Program-made: the position numbers and the translations under genes
Notes under the pieces: generated by a model
What the model was told of the DNA's origin: nothing
Databases searched by the model: none
The model's input: the letters and a program-made list of their open reading frames with translations, nothing else
Part shown: positions 17,701 to 26,214 of the stretch, in pieces
How positions within the stretch are numbered: position 1 is the stretch's first letter
How the letters are laid out: every line of letters starts with the position of its first letter
Assembly: GCA_001730085.1 (NCBI GenBank)
Contig: MDLB01000088.1
Span: 1 to 26,474 of the forward strand
Reading direction: 5' to 3'
DNA length: 26,474 nucleotides
Origin: PVC group bacterium (ex Bugula neritina AB1)
GTDB taxonomy: Bacteria; GCA-001730085

Positions 17701-19467
17701 TAGCGCGTTATAACTTTTTTCTATAGAATCCTTAGAAGGTGAATCAACTCTACGAGAATCACTCATAGAAGGCTTTAGCGCGTTATAACTTTTTTCTATA
17801 AAATCGTTAGAACTAGAAGGTACGTTCTCTTTATCTCTCACAAAAGCCGCCATCTCTGTCGGATTAATCTCGACAACCTTTTGTTCGTCTTTAAGGTTAG
17901 GTTTTAGAGATGGTACACTGCTAAAAAAAGCCAAATCTTTTTTATAATCTAAAGATGTAGTTTTGCTAGCACTGGCACTATTTGAATCACCTAAAGGTTC
18001 ATTGGAAGCCATTATACTCTTTGGCATCGACATACCCTTATCTTGATCTCGTGCTGCTTCAGGCAAATCTCGACTCTCTATAAAACTTGTATTTTCTTCA
18101 TCACTGTTATAAACTTTTAGCAACGCATCAGTAGCAACTATGTTTGTATTTGCTTCTGAATCAGACAACCTATACTCTTCATTGGATTGAACATTTCTAT
18201 TCTCCTCCATCCAGGCAGAAATATCTTGACCTTGTGCTGCTTCAGGCAAACCTAGATTCTCTATAAAACTTGTCCCCTCCAAGGCAGAAATATCTTCCCC
18301 CTCATTTAAAGAAGTAAAAGAAGTATGGGTTGTTAGTTCTTTTAAATTTAGCAGATCGAAATCAATCAAAGGGTTACTGTTAGCTTTCTCCCTTTCATTC
18401 CTTTCACTTTGATCTCTATTACTTATAGTATTTCCAGTCGATGAAAAAAACTGCCTACTAGCCCCACCCCGTCTTTCTTTATCATTAAAGCTTACATTTC
18501 CGATCGAGCTATTAGAGGCACTAGGCTGCTCATCGATTTCTGCATATTCACCGCTATCAACACGTGGGGTTTTAAAAGAAAAATTCTCATTATTGCTTAG
18601 CTTGTCATCTTGATCAACCCCCTGCTCTTCAAACTCCATCATAGCTTGCACACGCTGTTCATCTTCAACACTCTCATTCTTTTCTTTATTAGATTTTTCT
18701 ATATAAAAAATCCGTTTATTCGAGAAAAAAACTTTTTTAACAATAATGCCAAATAAAATAAAACTCAAAACAAACAACGGGATCACCACTACAAAAATCA
18801 TTGTATGCGGTAGAATGCCCAAAGCACTTGGAATAATGATTTGTTCAGCAAGTAGAAGTCCTGCAACAGTTAAAATACCGGCATTCATTAAAAGCAACAT
18901 CGTTGAAGAAACCCGGGATGGAAAAATTGTGGCAATTTTATATAAAAGGAAAGCAATCGGCACAGAAAAAATCGAAAAAGAAACCGCTAAAATCGCTGGC
19001 AAAGTAAAGTTAGACATAACCACTCCTTGCTGAAAAAGCGCCATAGGTACCGACATCAAAACAAGGACAATAACCACCACCACAACCATTAAAATACCAA
19101 AAAACTTTTCACTTAAAGGTATCGCGCTATCGTTTTCGCTATTATTTTTACTAGATTCTTCACTTGTTTCTTCCAAATAATTTCTAGATGGAACCTCCGG
19201 TGAACTTTCTTGATCTTCTCTAAATGGATCATCGATAGGGTTTTTTTTAAGTTTTTGTTTCATTTTAGCATCGATAGGGTTTTTTTTAATTTCAGCATAG
19301 ATAGGTTCTTTTCTATCTCGCCTAGCGGAAGACTCCCTATTCGAATACGATGAACCAGACTGTTCAGGAGTATCTAAATCCATCGTCGTTTGAGGTGCCA
19401 AAGCAAAAGAAAAATCTGCCAAAAAACTAATAAGAAATATTTGTAATACAAAAATCTTTAAAATCAT
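14800..19467 (-). CDS. large repeat-containing membrane/secreted protein with an EPIYA motif
   Basis: I recognise no family for this 1555-residue protein. Visible in order: a signal peptide (1-22, then LAPQ); a short Ser/Arg-rich segment with EPIYA at 54-58 (continuing EI, so Tyr57 heads YAEI); four hydrophobic helices (about 122-145, 154-180, 188-212, 222-247); a very long acidic, Ser/Asn/Asp/Glu-rich, probably disordered region (about 255-1130) with a second YAEI at 308-311, five tandem 25-residue repeats (about 551-676), a second internal duplication (TSFIE then LPEAA, about 410-500) and a small doublet LMKEWEFE; and a C-terminal, mostly helical domain (about 1140-1555) that reads like a folded globular unit. 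EPIYA motifs are Tyr-phosphorylation sites in effectors such as CagA and Tarp, so a host-directed role is plausible. That is inference: a short motif can occur by chance. The ATG has a weak AAAGG site 10 bases upstream. It stands alone, 158 bp after rluD. Confidence 0.8.
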   Translation of the reverse strand: MILKIFVLQIFLISFLADFSFALAPQTTMDLDTPEQSGSSYSNRESSARRDRKEPIYAEIKKNPIDAKMKQKLKKNPIDDPFREDQESSPEVPSRNYLEETSEESSKNNSENDSAIPLSEKFFGILMVVVVVIVLVLMSVPMALFQQGVVMSNFTLPAILAVSFSIFSVPIAFLLYKIATIFPSRVSSTMLLLMNAGILTVAGLLLAEQIIIPSALGILPHTMIFVVVIPLFVLSFILFGIIVKKVFFSNKRIFYIEKSNKEKNESVEDEQRVQAMMEFEEQGVDQDDKLSNNENFSFKTPRVDSGEYAEIDEQPSASNSSIGNVSFNDKERRGGASRQFFSSTGNTISNRDQSERNEREKANSNPLIDFDLLNLKELTTHTSFTSLNEGEDISALEGTSFIENLGLPEAAQGQDISAWMEENRNVQSNEEYRLSDSEANTNIVATDALLKVYNSDEENTSFIESRDLPEAARDQDKGMSMPKSIMASNEPLGDSNSASASKTTSLDYKKDLAFFSSVPSLKPNLKDEQKVVEINPTEMAAFVRDKENVPSSSNDFIEKSYNALKPSMSDSRRVDSPSKDSIEKSYNALKPSMSDSRRVDSPSKDSIEKSYNALKPSMSDSRRVDSPSKDSIEKSYNALKPSMSDSRRVDSPSKDSIEKSDNVLKPSMSDSRRFDSSSSSNVLQWLNDKNNEFTNSQEGLDEPLNIDEYADMETDTQFDNGANWEREEIPDDMQSYDDLNFKEELDKHKSDRNFPKRRVKSYSNLSEVEAKDTEGWKPYSLMKEWEFEKDDLMKEWEFEEDFKLKRLSVRDTDVEDKKDQGDNDSQNHEGSLSDGFSDSPLFPEPITQNDNLLDFDEQDIESILYDNNEYSKFNKNTKDFYYLNSDIEYDDLVVEDSKVESKIEEDRLSERNDHSTVERDNTVVKTRSNESIQVENRIGDTEGTTSSSTLGKPESIVSRYDVSKVLSFKNEKDQEARLNREQTDSSTEEEFDGRSTVASPTYVSELKAEEGGAQVVSEESGGPEEKKVFDRSSQLATELLLRKIDKLENLPKADGLNVRVGDGTVSSENKGDINTLILLDLCKDILNKLDNAFSSKEQLTDVLLNSYKALLKFVFFHILPIVEDADEKNNISKKTLELYHSFFGKDLSKELEKSDSLFEDNVSRTKDILNGLYQLIDRKLIKMNYTDIKILRSSLMEKEEYKTALNNFKNNKAVNNIKELKIDSVDQTAPIVKILFRFWEIVQLRMVESGITDSDKIFHEAFKSVCFSCLEQSTPNVLVKLFKYFWNVTAKKTLKPFQSDICSFDLVNDLERYKFNGSEVKMPPKDKAIRKDFDNIKRLRKLISPADQTAVDEHFPIDSLMDQTRFPVDNELVRHFTNIHRTNILTDPSNSQIKELWERTFDEARDKVLQMDINQQASDRGNFLTEEDRKSLILLFAFKEMHDFLRVVSKIIGQEEFGRRNIFKLIWMNLFDGKIENYMSKESLRQLFFITTTSVFEEVKQFSWAFDFTLIEDDLNSFKGELTNQIAADLLSSPTDFFEAVDKDNRWLSDISQSA
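17441..17811 (-). repeat. five tandem 75-bp repeats inside the large gene
   Basis: The anchor gaatcactcatag starts at 17456, 17531, 17606, 17681 and 17756, an exact 75-bp period. The three central units are identical base for base; the two outer ones differ at a few positions. Each unit encodes 25 residues (SPSKDSIEKSYNALKP, then SMSDSRRVD), and the last has D for Y, V for A and F for V. Because 75 is a multiple of 3, copy-number change keeps the frame. Confidence 0.96.
19294..19308 (-). other. EPIYA tyrosine-phosphorylation-type motif
   Basis: Codons GAA CCT ATC TAT GCT encode EPIYA at residues 54-58 of the large protein, followed by Glu-Ile. YAEI after phosphorylation would resemble the pYEEI class bound by Src-type SH2 domains. 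A second, partial site (GEYAEIDE, Tyr308) lies beyond the membrane segments, near position 18546. Confidence 0.6.
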
Positions 19468-19625
19468 AGAAATTAAAACCTTTAAAAGATATTTTTAAAA
19501 ATACAGCAAAACAATAAAAAATAATAAAAAACATATCGAATCTAATTTATCATATATTTTAAACTTAATTCAAATAGATAAAGATAAAATATTAGAAAAA
19601 TGTGAAAAATATTCCAAATATCATA

Positions 19626-20552
19626 TTATTTTGCTAAAAATGAAAGCATATCTTCAGGTGGATCAGTTTTAAAAAACATAACTTCCTTGGAAGATGGATG
19701 TATAAACTTTAAAAAATAAGCATGAAGAGCTTGTCTCTTTAAAGAGAATCCTTGATAAGTATCAAAAGATCTTTGAGCACGATAAACCGGATCACCAAAA
19801 ACAGGATATCCTAAATGTTTCAAATGAACACGGATTTGATGGGTCCGACCTGTCAAGAGTCTTGCCTCCAATAAGGTCATTCGAGAAAAACTTTTCAACT
19901 TTAAAAAGTGCGTGATAGCTTTTCTTCCTCCATCGTGAACAACATCCATCATCTTCCTATTCTTTGAACTCCTAGCTATACCTGTTTCAACTTTTAAGTG
20001 TTCATAGGGAAAATCACCACATACCAAAACCAAGTATTTACGAGATAAAAAGCGTCTTTCTAACTGTTTCGCTAGATATCTATGTGCCTTATCATTTTTA
20101 GCGACAATCATAAGGCCACTCGTATCCTTATCTAATCGATGGATAATACCAGGTCGAGAATCACCATTTAGTTTAGAAAGTTGCTCAGAATGATAAAGAA
20201 GCGCATGAACTAAAGTTCCTGAATAATGACCACATGCAGGGTGAACCACCATCCCAGCCTCTTTATTTAAAACAAAAATATCCGAATCTTCATAAAGAAT
20301 ATTAAGAGGAATATTTTCTCCTTTTAAATCATCTCTCACAACTCTTTGGACTTGAACGGTAATGGCATCTCCCACTTTAACAGTATAGCGAGCTTTTTTA
20401 ACAGCACCATTGACCTGAACAGATTCACTTTGAATAAGTTTTTGAACAGAGCTTCTTGAAAGCTCCAAAGAAGGCTTAAGGCTTAAATATTGATCCAAGC
20501 GTTGAAAGTCGGCCACATCATCTTCAACATAAAAAAGATAGCGCTTAATCAT
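19626..20552 (-). CDS. rluD: RluD-family 23S rRNA pseudouridine synthase
   Basis: Converts uridine to pseudouridine in large-subunit rRNA (U1911/1915/1917 for E. coli RluD). The 308-residue protein has an N-terminal S4 RNA-binding domain (about 18-75) and a catalytic domain with HRLDKDTSGLMIVAKN (138-153), in which Asp141 is the nucleophile, then GRTHQIRVHLKHLGYPVFGD and a C-terminal RQALHAY. I start at ATG 20552, five bases after the lgt stop with GAGG upstream; an open extension to 20603 would overlap lgt and is not family-like. Family members RluC and RluD are hard to tell apart by eye, so the exact target is less certain than the family. It closes the ileS-lspA-lgt-rluD cluster. Confidence 0.9.
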   Translation of the reverse strand: MIKRYLFYVEDDVADFQRLDQYLSLKPSLELSRSSVQKLIQSESVQVNGAVKKARYTVKVGDAITVQVQRVVRDDLKGENIPLNILYEDSDIFVLNKEAGMVVHPACGHYSGTLVHALLYHSEQLSKLNGDSRPGIIHRLDKDTSGLMIVAKNDKAHRYLAKQLERRFLSRKYLVLVCGDFPYEHLKVETGIARSSKNRKMMDVVHDGGRKAITHFLKLKSFSRMTLLEARLLTGRTHQIRVHLKHLGYPVFGDPVYRAQRSFDTYQGFSLKRQALHAYFLKFIHPSSKEVMFFKTDPPEDMLSFLAK

Positions 20553-20557
20553 GATTT

Positions 20558-21265
20558 TTATGTCCTCTTTATATAGCTCAACACTAAGCCTAATAAAGAA
20601 CATCCTATCAAAGCTAAGCTAAACCACTGAGAAATCCTCAAAAAGAAAAACTCTAAAACATCATCTCCACGGTAAAACTCTAAAACAAATCGACCTAATC
20701 CATAACTAAAAGTATACAAAGATGTGAGCATTCCTCGAGAAATATTTTTCAAAAAAGATAAAGAAAATAGAATAAAAGCAAGAAAAAAGTTAAATCCAGA
20801 TTCCCAGAGTTGAACAGGAAAAACCTCTCCTGCATTAGACGTACCATAACAACAGCCATTCAAAAAACATCCTAATCGACCAACAGCATGTCCCATAGGA
20901 ACAACCGGGGTAAAGAAATCAGCAACCTTTATCCAATTCTCACCTTTGCGAATCACCACTATTGTTGAAGAAATAATCCCGCCAATTAAGCCTCCGTAGA
21001 AGACTAATCCTCCCTTATGGATTAAAAAAATCTCCACAAGGTGTTTTTGAAAGTAAGACCAATCTTGACAAACATAAAAAAGCCTTGCACCCAAAAGGCC
21101 TCCAATCAAAGCATAAAAAGAAATATCATCAACAAATGTTTTCGAAAAACCGTGAGCTTTAGCTCTCAGTCTAGATACAACACATGCCAACAAAACGGCA
21201 AGAGCAACCATGAATCCATAGGTATGTATGGTCAAGAAGCCTTTTTGGAATAAAATAGGAAACAT
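20558..21265 (-). CDS. lgt: prolipoprotein diacylglyceryl transferase
   Basis: Transfers diacylglycerol from phosphatidylglycerol to the lipobox Cys of prolipoproteins in the inner membrane. The 235-residue protein is rich in membrane helices. Seen: HTYGFM (14-19) with the essential His, GGLVFYGGLIGG (85-96), the Lgt signature GRLGCFLNGCCYG (129-141), and RFVLEFYRGDD (192-202) with the C-terminal Arg motif. It is slightly shorter than typical Lgt (about 260-290), mostly in loops. It overlaps the end of lspA by 34 bp. Lgt and LspA together show that the cell makes bacterial lipoproteins. Confidence 0.95.
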   Translation of the reverse strand: MFPILFQKGFLTIHTYGFMVALAVLLACVVSRLRAKAHGFSKTFVDDISFYALIGGLLGARLFYVCQDWSYFQKHLVEIFLIHKGGLVFYGGLIGGIISSTIVVIRKGENWIKVADFFTPVVPMGHAVGRLGCFLNGCCYGTSNAGEVFPVQLWESGFNFFLAFILFSLSFLKNISRGMLTSLYTFSYGLGRFVLEFYRGDDVLEFFFLRISQWFSLALIGCSLLGLVLSYIKRT

Positions 21266-21696
21266 ACAGTTAACATCCCTACACCTACACAGATAAAGCT
21301 ATCTGCTACATTAAAAACAGGCCAAACCCTAAAATCAATAAAGTCAATAACAGCACCATATCTCAATCTATCCATAAAGTTACCCATGGCACCTCCAACA
21401 ATAAAAGCATATCCATAAAAAACAATCTTCGAAGAATGAATAATTGTCTTACGATAAACCCATACACCCACAAGTAAAAGGAAAAAAGTCAACAGAAAAA
21501 GCCATTGCTGATTGGGTAGCATCCCAAAAGCTGCCCCTTTATTTTTCACTAAAGTGAAAAATAAAAAGGGATCAAAAATACTAACACTTCCTTTTTGTTC
21601 AAGAGATTGAATCACCAAAGTTTTCGTCAATTGATCTATAAAAAGAACCAACCAAATAACCATCCAGAATAAAAAGTTTTTACGCAAAGTTTTCAT
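21232..21696 (-). CDS. lspA: lipoprotein signal peptidase (signal peptidase II)
   Basis: Cleaves the signal peptide of diacylated prolipoproteins in the inner membrane, the step after Lgt. The 154-residue protein has four hydrophobic segments. Seen: FIDQLTK (19-25), NKGAAFG (52-58), and the two catalytic aspartates in GGAMGNFMDR (Asp109) and FNVADS (Asp132). It starts about 58 bp after ileS and overlaps lgt. Pairing with ileS is common across bacteria. Confidence 0.96.
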   Translation of the reverse strand: MKTLRKNFLFWMVIWLVLFIDQLTKTLVIQSLEQKGSVSIFDPFLFFTLVKNKGAAFGMLPNQQWLFLLTFFLLLVGVWVYRKTIIHSSKIVFYGYAFIVGGAMGNFMDRLRYGAVIDFIDFRVWPVFNVADSFICVGVGMLTVCFLFYSKKAS

Positions 21697-21754
21697 TTGA
21701 CAATCCTAATAGTCTTATAAAAAAAGCACCGAGAATCTGATAAAGTGTTCATTC

Positions 21755-24589
21755 TTACAATAGCTCACCCATAACCGTTGAACACTTGTCACATAACTCT
21801 ATATGCTCTAAGTTTTCTCCCACCGAAGGACTATAAATCCAACATCTAACACATTTTGAACCATTTATCTTGGTCGCAACTATCTTCAACTCCGTATCTT
21901 TCACAATCTTCACTTCAGAAACAATGAATATCATAGCAAGGTTATCACTATATTCAGAAAAAAGATCAAAAAAAGATTCAGGCAAGTGAAGTGTCAAAAG
22001 AGCTTCTAAAGAGCTTCCTATAACCTTATCCGCACGAAGTTTTTCTATGATTTTTAAAGCTTGATCTCTAACCTCATGGATTTTTTCCCATTCCTTTTCT
22101 AAAGAAGCATCGATGAACTGATCATTTTTTATAGGCCAGCTCTCCTCATGAACAAAAGATTTCGGTTTCCAAGAGTCAGGCATATTTTCCCAAATATCTT
22201 CACTCGTGAATACAAAAATAGGAGCCATTAAGCGGGTTAAAGTTATCAAAATTTCTTTCATAACCGTTTGAGAAGACAAGCGCTCTATAGATTTTGGAGT
22301 CGCTGTATATAATCTATCTTTCAAAATATCAAAATAAAAAGAACTCATCTCTGTGGTACAAAAGTGATAAATCTCTTGATAAAACTTATGGAACAAATGA
22401 TTTTCATAATAATAAGTGGAACGCTCTATAAGTATTTGCAACTTGGAAAGTGCCCAACGGTCAATTGATGTCAACTCTTTGTAAGCGACTTCATCTTTTT
22501 CCGGGCAAAAGTCAAAAGTATTGCCCAATAAAAAGCGACAAGTATTTCTTATCTTGCGGTAAGCATCCACTTTTTGACGCATAATATCATCGGAAATCTT
22601 TATATCATCGGCATAATCCGAAGAAGCGACAAAAAGACGTACAAGATCAGCTCCGTAAGCTTGGATAAGTTTTTGAGGGCTTACCACATTCCCAACCGAC
22701 TTTGACATTTTATGCCCTTGCCCATCAACAACAAAACCATGGGTCAAGACTTCTTCAAAAGGTTTTACATCTGAACCTGCTACAGACAAAAGGAAGGAGC
22801 TTTGAAACCACCCTCTATGTTGGTCACTCCCTTCTAAGTAAAGTTGAGCAGGAAAGTTTAAGTCAATCGATTTTTTAAGTAAAGCATAATGACTCGCACC
22901 TGAATCAAACCAGACATCTAAAATATCTGTTTCTTTATCAAAGTTTTCCTCACCACATTTTTCACACTTTGATAAAGAGCAGAGCTCATTGACAGTATCA
23001 GAATACCAAACATCGCAACCTTTATTATCAATCTTTTCAGCAACTTCTCTTATCAATGAAACATCTAAAACTGTATGAGAACAAGATCGGCAATAAAAAA
23101 CAGGTATGGGAACACCCCATGCCCTTTGACGAGAAATACACCAATGAGGCCGATTCTTAACCATTTCAGAAAGCCTTGTAAATCCCCACTCCGGTACCCA
23201 TTTAACATCATCCATGATCTCCAAAACACGCTCTCGCAAGTTATTATGATCTACATTTATAAACCATTGCTCTGTTGCTCTCAAAAAAGTGACCTTATGA
23301 CAACGCCAACAATGGGGGTAAGAATGCGAAATTTCTTCTTTTTTTAACAAAAATTCATTTGTTTCAAGATATTCTATAATAGGCTCATTGGATTTAAAAA
23401 TGAATTTACCAACAAGAAAATCCGGTGCTCCATTCATATATTTTCCACGGCCATCAACAAACATTCGCAAGCCCAAACCATACGACTGCGCAACATGAAA
23501 GTCTTCTTCACCATGACCAGGGGCTATATGAACACACCCCGTCCCATCCTCTGCTGTTACAAAGTCGGCTAAAATAACAGAAAAGTCTTTAGTATCACTA
23601 GAGGCTTCGTCCTTATCTTTCTTATATTCATCAAATAAAGGTTCATATCGAATACCTTCTAACTGAGAACCCTTAATTTCCGATAAAACCTTATAGTCAC
23701 TCTCAGAAATATCATCAATATCCTTAGCCAAAACCACAGAAATAACTTTAAGGAGCAAATCTTTGGCTACAAAAAAAGTTTCTCCCCCAGCCTCAACCAA
23801 AACATAGTCCAGTTTAGGATGAACAGCAACAGCCATATTCGAAGGCAAAGTCCAAGGAGTCGTTGTCCATATAATTAAAGAAGCACCTCCTGAAAGATTT
23901 GAACCAATTTTTTCAGCCCATCCCTCGGAACATTTTAACCGTACATAAACAGAAGAAGAGACATGCGTATCATATTCAATTTCTGCCTCCGCTAAAGCTG
24001 TCTCACATTGAGCACACCAATGCACAGGTTTAACACCTCTACCAACATACCCCCGTTCAACTAAATCACCAAAAAGACGTATAATATTGGCTTCGTAAGA
24101 ATAGTCCATCGTCAAGTAAGGGGTATCCCAACATGCCCAAATACCCAAGCGCTTAAACTCTTCCGTCTGTTTAGTTACAAAATTTTGAGCGTATTCACGG
24201 CACAAAGCTCGAACCTCTAAGGGCGTTTTTGTCTGCTTCTTTTTTCTCAATTTTTGCATCACTTGATGCTCTATAGGTAAACCGTGACAGTCCCAGCCAG
24301 GAATATACTTAGCCTTTAAACCTTTCATCGTTTGATATTTCACAACAATATCTTTCAAGACTTTATTCAAAGCATGTCCCATATGGATATTGCCATTAGC
24401 ATAAGGAGGACCATCGTGAAGAGTGTATGAATCGGCTCCATTTTTTTCACGTTCATGGAGTATATTCTTATAAAGATCAGACTTTTTCCATTTTTCAAGC
24501 CACAAAGGTTCTTTTTGAGGCAAACCAGCTTTCATAGAAAAACGGGTTTGAGGCAAGTTAAGTGTTTTTTTATAATCCACAGAGTCCAA
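21755..24589 (-). CDS. ileS: isoleucyl-tRNA synthetase
   Basis: Charges tRNA-Ile. The 944 residues are the normal bacterial length. Seen: the class I signature HDGPPYANGNIHMGH (58-72), an editing (CP1) domain with WTTTPWTLPSN, FVTAEDGTGCVHIAPGHG, DVWFDSG, EGSDQHRGWFQ, KMSKS (about 627-631) and a C-terminal zinc-finger pair CVRC/CDKC. This is the standard bacterial form with the C-terminal Zn domain. The start is TTG, supported by GAGGA 7 bases upstream. It heads the ileS-lspA-lgt-rluD group. No T-box leader (no AGGGTGGNACCGCG) is visible, but a palindrome sits just upstream (24624-24649). Confidence 0.97.
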   Translation of the reverse strand: MDSVDYKKTLNLPQTRFSMKAGLPQKEPLWLEKWKKSDLYKNILHEREKNGADSYTLHDGPPYANGNIHMGHALNKVLKDIVVKYQTMKGLKAKYIPGWDCHGLPIEHQVMQKLRKKKQTKTPLEVRALCREYAQNFVTKQTEEFKRLGIWACWDTPYLTMDYSYEANIIRLFGDLVERGYVGRGVKPVHWCAQCETALAEAEIEYDTHVSSSVYVRLKCSEGWAEKIGSNLSGGASLIIWTTTPWTLPSNMAVAVHPKLDYVLVEAGGETFFVAKDLLLKVISVVLAKDIDDISESDYKVLSEIKGSQLEGIRYEPLFDEYKKDKDEASSDTKDFSVILADFVTAEDGTGCVHIAPGHGEEDFHVAQSYGLGLRMFVDGRGKYMNGAPDFLVGKFIFKSNEPIIEYLETNEFLLKKEEISHSYPHCWRCHKVTFLRATEQWFINVDHNNLRERVLEIMDDVKWVPEWGFTRLSEMVKNRPHWCISRQRAWGVPIPVFYCRSCSHTVLDVSLIREVAEKIDNKGCDVWYSDTVNELCSLSKCEKCGEENFDKETDILDVWFDSGASHYALLKKSIDLNFPAQLYLEGSDQHRGWFQSSFLLSVAGSDVKPFEEVLTHGFVVDGQGHKMSKSVGNVVSPQKLIQAYGADLVRLFVASSDYADDIKISDDIMRQKVDAYRKIRNTCRFLLGNTFDFCPEKDEVAYKELTSIDRWALSKLQILIERSTYYYENHLFHKFYQEIYHFCTTEMSSFYFDILKDRLYTATPKSIERLSSQTVMKEILITLTRLMAPIFVFTSEDIWENMPDSWKPKSFVHEESWPIKNDQFIDASLEKEWEKIHEVRDQALKIIEKLRADKVIGSSLEALLTLHLPESFFDLFSEYSDNLAMIFIVSEVKIVKDTELKIVATKINGSKCVRCWIYSPSVGENLEHIELCDKCSTVMGELL

Positions 24590-24623
24590 AGTTTAATCCT
24601 CATTTTTTGAAATAAATATATCT

Positions 24624-24649
24624 CATGAGACCTCCAAAAACATCTCATG
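24624..24649. repeat. palindrome before ileS, related to the dispersed hairpin family
   Basis: CATGAGA (24624-24630) and TCTCATG (24643-24649) form a perfect 7-bp stem with a 12-base loop, 35 bp before the ileS start. On the minus strand the core ATGAGATGTTTTTGG aligns with the reverse copy at 11229-11253. It has no T-run and sits in the tsaD-ileS gap. Confidence 0.55.
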
Positions 24650-24761
24650 CTGTCTATTTTTTACCTTAATATAAAAATATAGCTATAAAAAGTATAGCAT
24701 GTATTGAAAAAAGATATTTTTAACATTTTTTTAGGGATAAATCAAAGAATCAAAGCCTTCA

Positions 24762-25775
24762 TCACTTTACCCAATTGGAGATAGGCAAACAAGGATCAAC
24801 CTCTAGTTCTAAATCATCCACAATCCCTGCAGACCATTTTTCGTAAGCCAATCCACCTATCATCGCCGCATTATCTGCGGAAAGATTCTTCCCCGGAAAA
24901 GTTACCTGAACCTTCTTTTCTTCACCAAGATCCATCATAGCCTCTCGCAAACGGCTATTCATAGAAACGCCTCCCCCAACAGCTAAGTGCCCCAAACCAC
25001 AATCTTCAAGAGCCTTAAAAGATTTGGAGCAAAGCACATCAACCACAGCTTCCTGAAAAGAGGCACAAATATCTGGAATAGCTGCCTTGATTTCTTCCTC
25101 TTTTTTTTCACGGAGGTGATATAAAACAGCCGTTTTCAAGCCACTAAAACTAAAACAAAGAGGAGAACCTTTCACCTTCGCTCTAGGAAAAAATATTTTT
25201 TTACGGTCGCCCTGTTTCGCCAACCGATCAACAATTGGGCCTCCCGGATAGCCCAATTTTAACATATTCGCCACTTTATCAAAGGCTTCTCCTGCCGCAT
25301 CATCACGGGTTTGACCCAAAATCTCATATTTTCCCCAGCCAGAAACCTTCGCGAGTAATGTGTGTCCACCCGAAACAATCATCGCAACACATGGTAAAAT
25401 CGCTTTTTGCCCCATAAAGTTTGCGTAAATATGAGCTTCAACATGGTTGACACCTATCAAAGGTTTCTCAAAAAAAAGAGACAAGCTTTTAGCACAGCTC
25501 AATCCCACCATAAGAGCTCCTGATAAACCAGGACCATATGTCACAGCAAAAGCATCAATATCTTCTATCACACACTGTGCCTCTTCCAAAGCTTGTTCTA
25601 TAAGAGGCAATAAAGCTTCTTGGTGCGCTCTTGACGCTAATTCAGGAACAACTCCTCCAAAACGCCGATGCAAATCTATTTGCGAAGAAATAACATTGCT
25701 CAAAATATGAAACCCAGAGTCAACGATAGCAACTGAAGATTCGTCACAAGAGGTCTCGATCGCAAGTATTTTCAT
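24762..25775 (-). CDS. tsaD: tRNA N6-adenosine threonylcarbamoyltransferase subunit
   Basis: Transfers threonylcarbamoyl to A37 of ANN-decoding tRNAs, with TsaB and TsaE. The 337 residues match the family. Seen: ILAIETSCDESS (3-14), FGGVVPELASRAH (39-51), YGPGLSGALMVG, NHVEAHIYAN (110-119) with the metal ligands His111 and His115, VSGGHT (134-139), CFSFSGLKTAV, GGGVSMNSRLRE and LSADNAAMIGGLAYE. The ATG has only a weak ribosome site. It stands apart from ileS by about 170 bp. TsaD (formerly Gcp) is near-universal. Confidence 0.97.
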   Translation of the reverse strand: MKILAIETSCDESSVAIVDSGFHILSNVISSQIDLHRRFGGVVPELASRAHQEALLPLIEQALEEAQCVIEDIDAFAVTYGPGLSGALMVGLSCAKSLSLFFEKPLIGVNHVEAHIYANFMGQKAILPCVAMIVSGGHTLLAKVSGWGKYEILGQTRDDAAGEAFDKVANMLKLGYPGGPIVDRLAKQGDRKKIFFPRAKVKGSPLCFSFSGLKTAVLYHLREKKEEEIKAAIPDICASFQEAVVDVLCSKSFKALEDCGLGHLAVGGGVSMNSRLREAMMDLGEEKKVQVTFPGKNLSADNAAMIGGLAYEKWSAGIVDDLELEVDPCLPISNWVK

Positions 25776-26026
25776 GATCTAAAATCTTTTTTATAAAAAA
25801 TTGACACTAATTTAACTACCTTTGAATTTTTTTTCATAGAATTTTATATCAATAACTCTGCGAAATCATTAAGGAATAATGGTTCACTGCAAGCGATTTT
25901 AACATAATTTTAGACTATTGCAAAATAGCATCAATAGCATAATAGGATTCATTATGAAACATTTTTAAAATTGATATACCTTTTAACTTAATCTAAAACT
26001 TTAAAAAAATAAACCGAACTTATCGT

Positions 26027-26064
26027 AAAGCCTATCCTAATATTTCTAATAAATATAGGGCTTT
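26027..26064 (+). terminator. possible rho-independent terminator or attenuator
   Basis: AAAGCC (26027-26032) pairs with GGCTTT (26059-26064), extended by TAT/ATA across a one-base bulge, and a T-run (26062-26067) overlaps the end of the stem. No plus-strand gene is recognised upstream within the window, so its purpose is unclear. Confidence 0.35.
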
Positions 26065-26214
26065 TTTGAAAAAAAGTTCTTAATATAAAAACAAGAAAAA
26101 ATCATAAGATATTTTTTAAAATATACTATAAAATATAAAAATAAAATTAATATACTTATATTTATTATATTTTTTACTTTTGTGTAATTTTTTAGAATAT
26201 TTAAGTCCAGTTAG

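Noticed and set aside
17441-17811. CRISPR array
   Set aside because: The 75-bp units are contiguous with no spacers and lie in frame inside a coding gene. No cas genes are present.
18746-19033. Plus-strand 95-codon frame opposite the membrane segments of the large gene
   Set aside because: It is antisense to a clearly coding region; its open frame is a by-product of hydrophobic codons on the other strand.
24590-24761. T-box riboswitch before ileS
   Set aside because: The T-box core (AGGGTGGNACCGCG) and an antiterminator are absent; only a simple palindrome is present.
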